64,000 bases of DNA from Oceanihabitans gracilariae. Lineage in GTDB: Bacteria > Bacteroidota > Bacteroidia > Flavobacteriales > Flavobacteriaceae. The notes below the pieces were generated by a model, which ran no database searches, had not been told where the DNA came from, and saw only the letters and a program-made list of their open reading frames with translations. Both the position numbers and the translations under genes were made by a program. Shown in pieces: positions 63,593-64,000 of this stretch. The stretch is taken from NCBI RefSeq assembly GCF_042684485.1, contig NZ_JBHULM010000011.1, forward strand, positions 868,001 to 932,000, given 5' to 3'. Within the stretch, counting starts at the first letter, position 1. Each line of letters opens with the position of its first letter.

Positions 63593-64000
63593 TTAAAGTT
63601 TGATCGTTTCTAATTCAGACAAAATGGATTCGGTTTTTTGTTTAATCATATGCTGCTGTTGCTCTGTTAATTTACCTTTCCAAGACTTTAATGTTTCTAT
63701 AGAGTTTCTGTTAACATTTTTAATATTTTTAGGGTTAACAGTAGAAGCTGTTGTCATCTTCTTTATTTTGTCATAGTCTAACTCATTTGAATTAATACCT
63801 AATTTAGCGCAGAGTTTTTCCATTTGCTCTATTGGTTTTTTTGCTAATTCCTCTTGCGATATACATATTACATCGTGTTTTTTATAAATTTCTAATAGAA
63901 ATTTATTTACTATTATCCACTCATTAATAACTCTATTATCTTTAGTATGTTCTTCTTCTACCAAGTTTTTAACAAAGGGGTAATCTTTTAATAATTGATT
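63593..64000 (-). CDS. Sulfotransferase, C-terminal part
   Basis: About 135 residues, open to the window edge; no true start is in the window (the TTG at 63964 lies inside the frame). The content fits the C-terminal half of the sulfotransferase family: INEWIIVNKFLLEIYKKHDVICISQEELAKKPIEQMEKLCAKLGI, in which the ...W...N...V.YE(D/E)L...P..... pattern leads into the 3'-phosphate-binding region, followed by SIETLKSWKGKLTEQQQ(H)MI. It would use PAPS to sulfate a sugar of the locus product; the N-terminal PAPS loop lies outside the window. Confidence 0.72.
   Translation of the reverse strand, partial: NQLLKDYPFVKNLVEEEHTKDNRVINEWIIVNKFLLEIYKKHDVICISQEELAKKPIEQMEKLCAKLGINSNELDYDKIKKMTTASTVNPKNIKNVNRNSIETLKSWKGKLTEQQQHMIKQKTESILSELETIKL

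Overview
The window is a low-GC chromosomal segment from a member of the Bacteroidota, almost certainly family Flavobacteriaceae. The evidence is a C-terminal type IX secretion (T9SS) sorting domain, the gliding lipoprotein GldH, an SprE/PorW-type T9SS lipoprotein, an HU-CCDC81/SPOR protein, an ATP synthase operon without the beta and epsilon genes, several Flavobacteriia-restricted DUF families, A-rich leaders without Shine-Dalgarno sequences, and promoters of the TTG-N(17-23)-TAnnTTTG type. No rRNA, tRNA, transposase, phage gene or CRISPR array was seen. The first and last genes are cut by the window edges.

Layout. 0-9 kb: a serine hydrolase, a DEDD exonuclease, a large secreted M43 metalloprotease (T9SS cargo), a double-ATPase ABC protein and the two subunits of a 3-oxoacid CoA-transferase. 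9-17 kb (minus strand): RicT, GldH and a class A penicillin-binding protein; then a four-gene unit of TrhO, a TrhP-like U32 protein, a 4Fe-4S ferredoxin and a radical SAM protein. This unit places the oxygen-dependent and the Fe-S/prephenate-dependent routes to 5-hydroxyuridine-34 in tRNA side by side behind one consensus promoter. 17.2-17.4 kb: an insulated small minus-strand unit with a 28-codon ORF and its own terminator. 17.8-26.5 kb: recA, a lipoprotein, an ECF sigma factor coupled to a protein that seems to join an inner-membrane anchor to an outer-membrane barrel, an acyltransferase, trpS, dprA, HU-SPOR and an acyl-CoA thioesterase.

26.6-33.7 kb (minus strand): a cell-envelope run of degenerate EnvC-like M23 protein, DUF4292 lipoprotein, TPR protein, sugar nucleotidyltransferase, dUTPase, Wzx-type flippase and a lipoprotein. 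33.8-42.6 kb: ATP synthase genes gamma, alpha, delta, b, c and a, then a DUF6168-like protein, AtpZ, bactofilin and SprE/PorW, all on the minus strand. 42.8-51.6 kb: an ABC/DUF5687 exporter pair, a flavin/2Fe-2S reductase, GT9, DUF4254, upp, DUF6427, DUF6341 and purD.

51.6-64 kb is a surface-polysaccharide locus. A plus-strand arm (CapK-like ligase, UDP-GlcNAc 2-epimerase, GT4) converges on a minus-strand arm (sulfotransferase, O-antigen polymerase/ligase, GT2, a second O-antigen polymerase/ligase, GT4, UDP-glucose dehydrogenase, UDP-glucuronate decarboxylase, initiating phosphoglycosyltransferase). It can be read as making UDP-ManNAc, UDP-GlcA and UDP-xylose, starting a lipid-linked glycan, polymerising it and perhaps sulfating it.

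The least explained signals are the 28-codon unit upstream of trhO, a promoter-terminator pair with no gene at 46.3-46.4 kb, several dispersed palindromic elements (95-190, 2188-2280, 8264-8343, 31.0-31.6 kb, 34.67 kb) and the sigma-factor/barrel pair.
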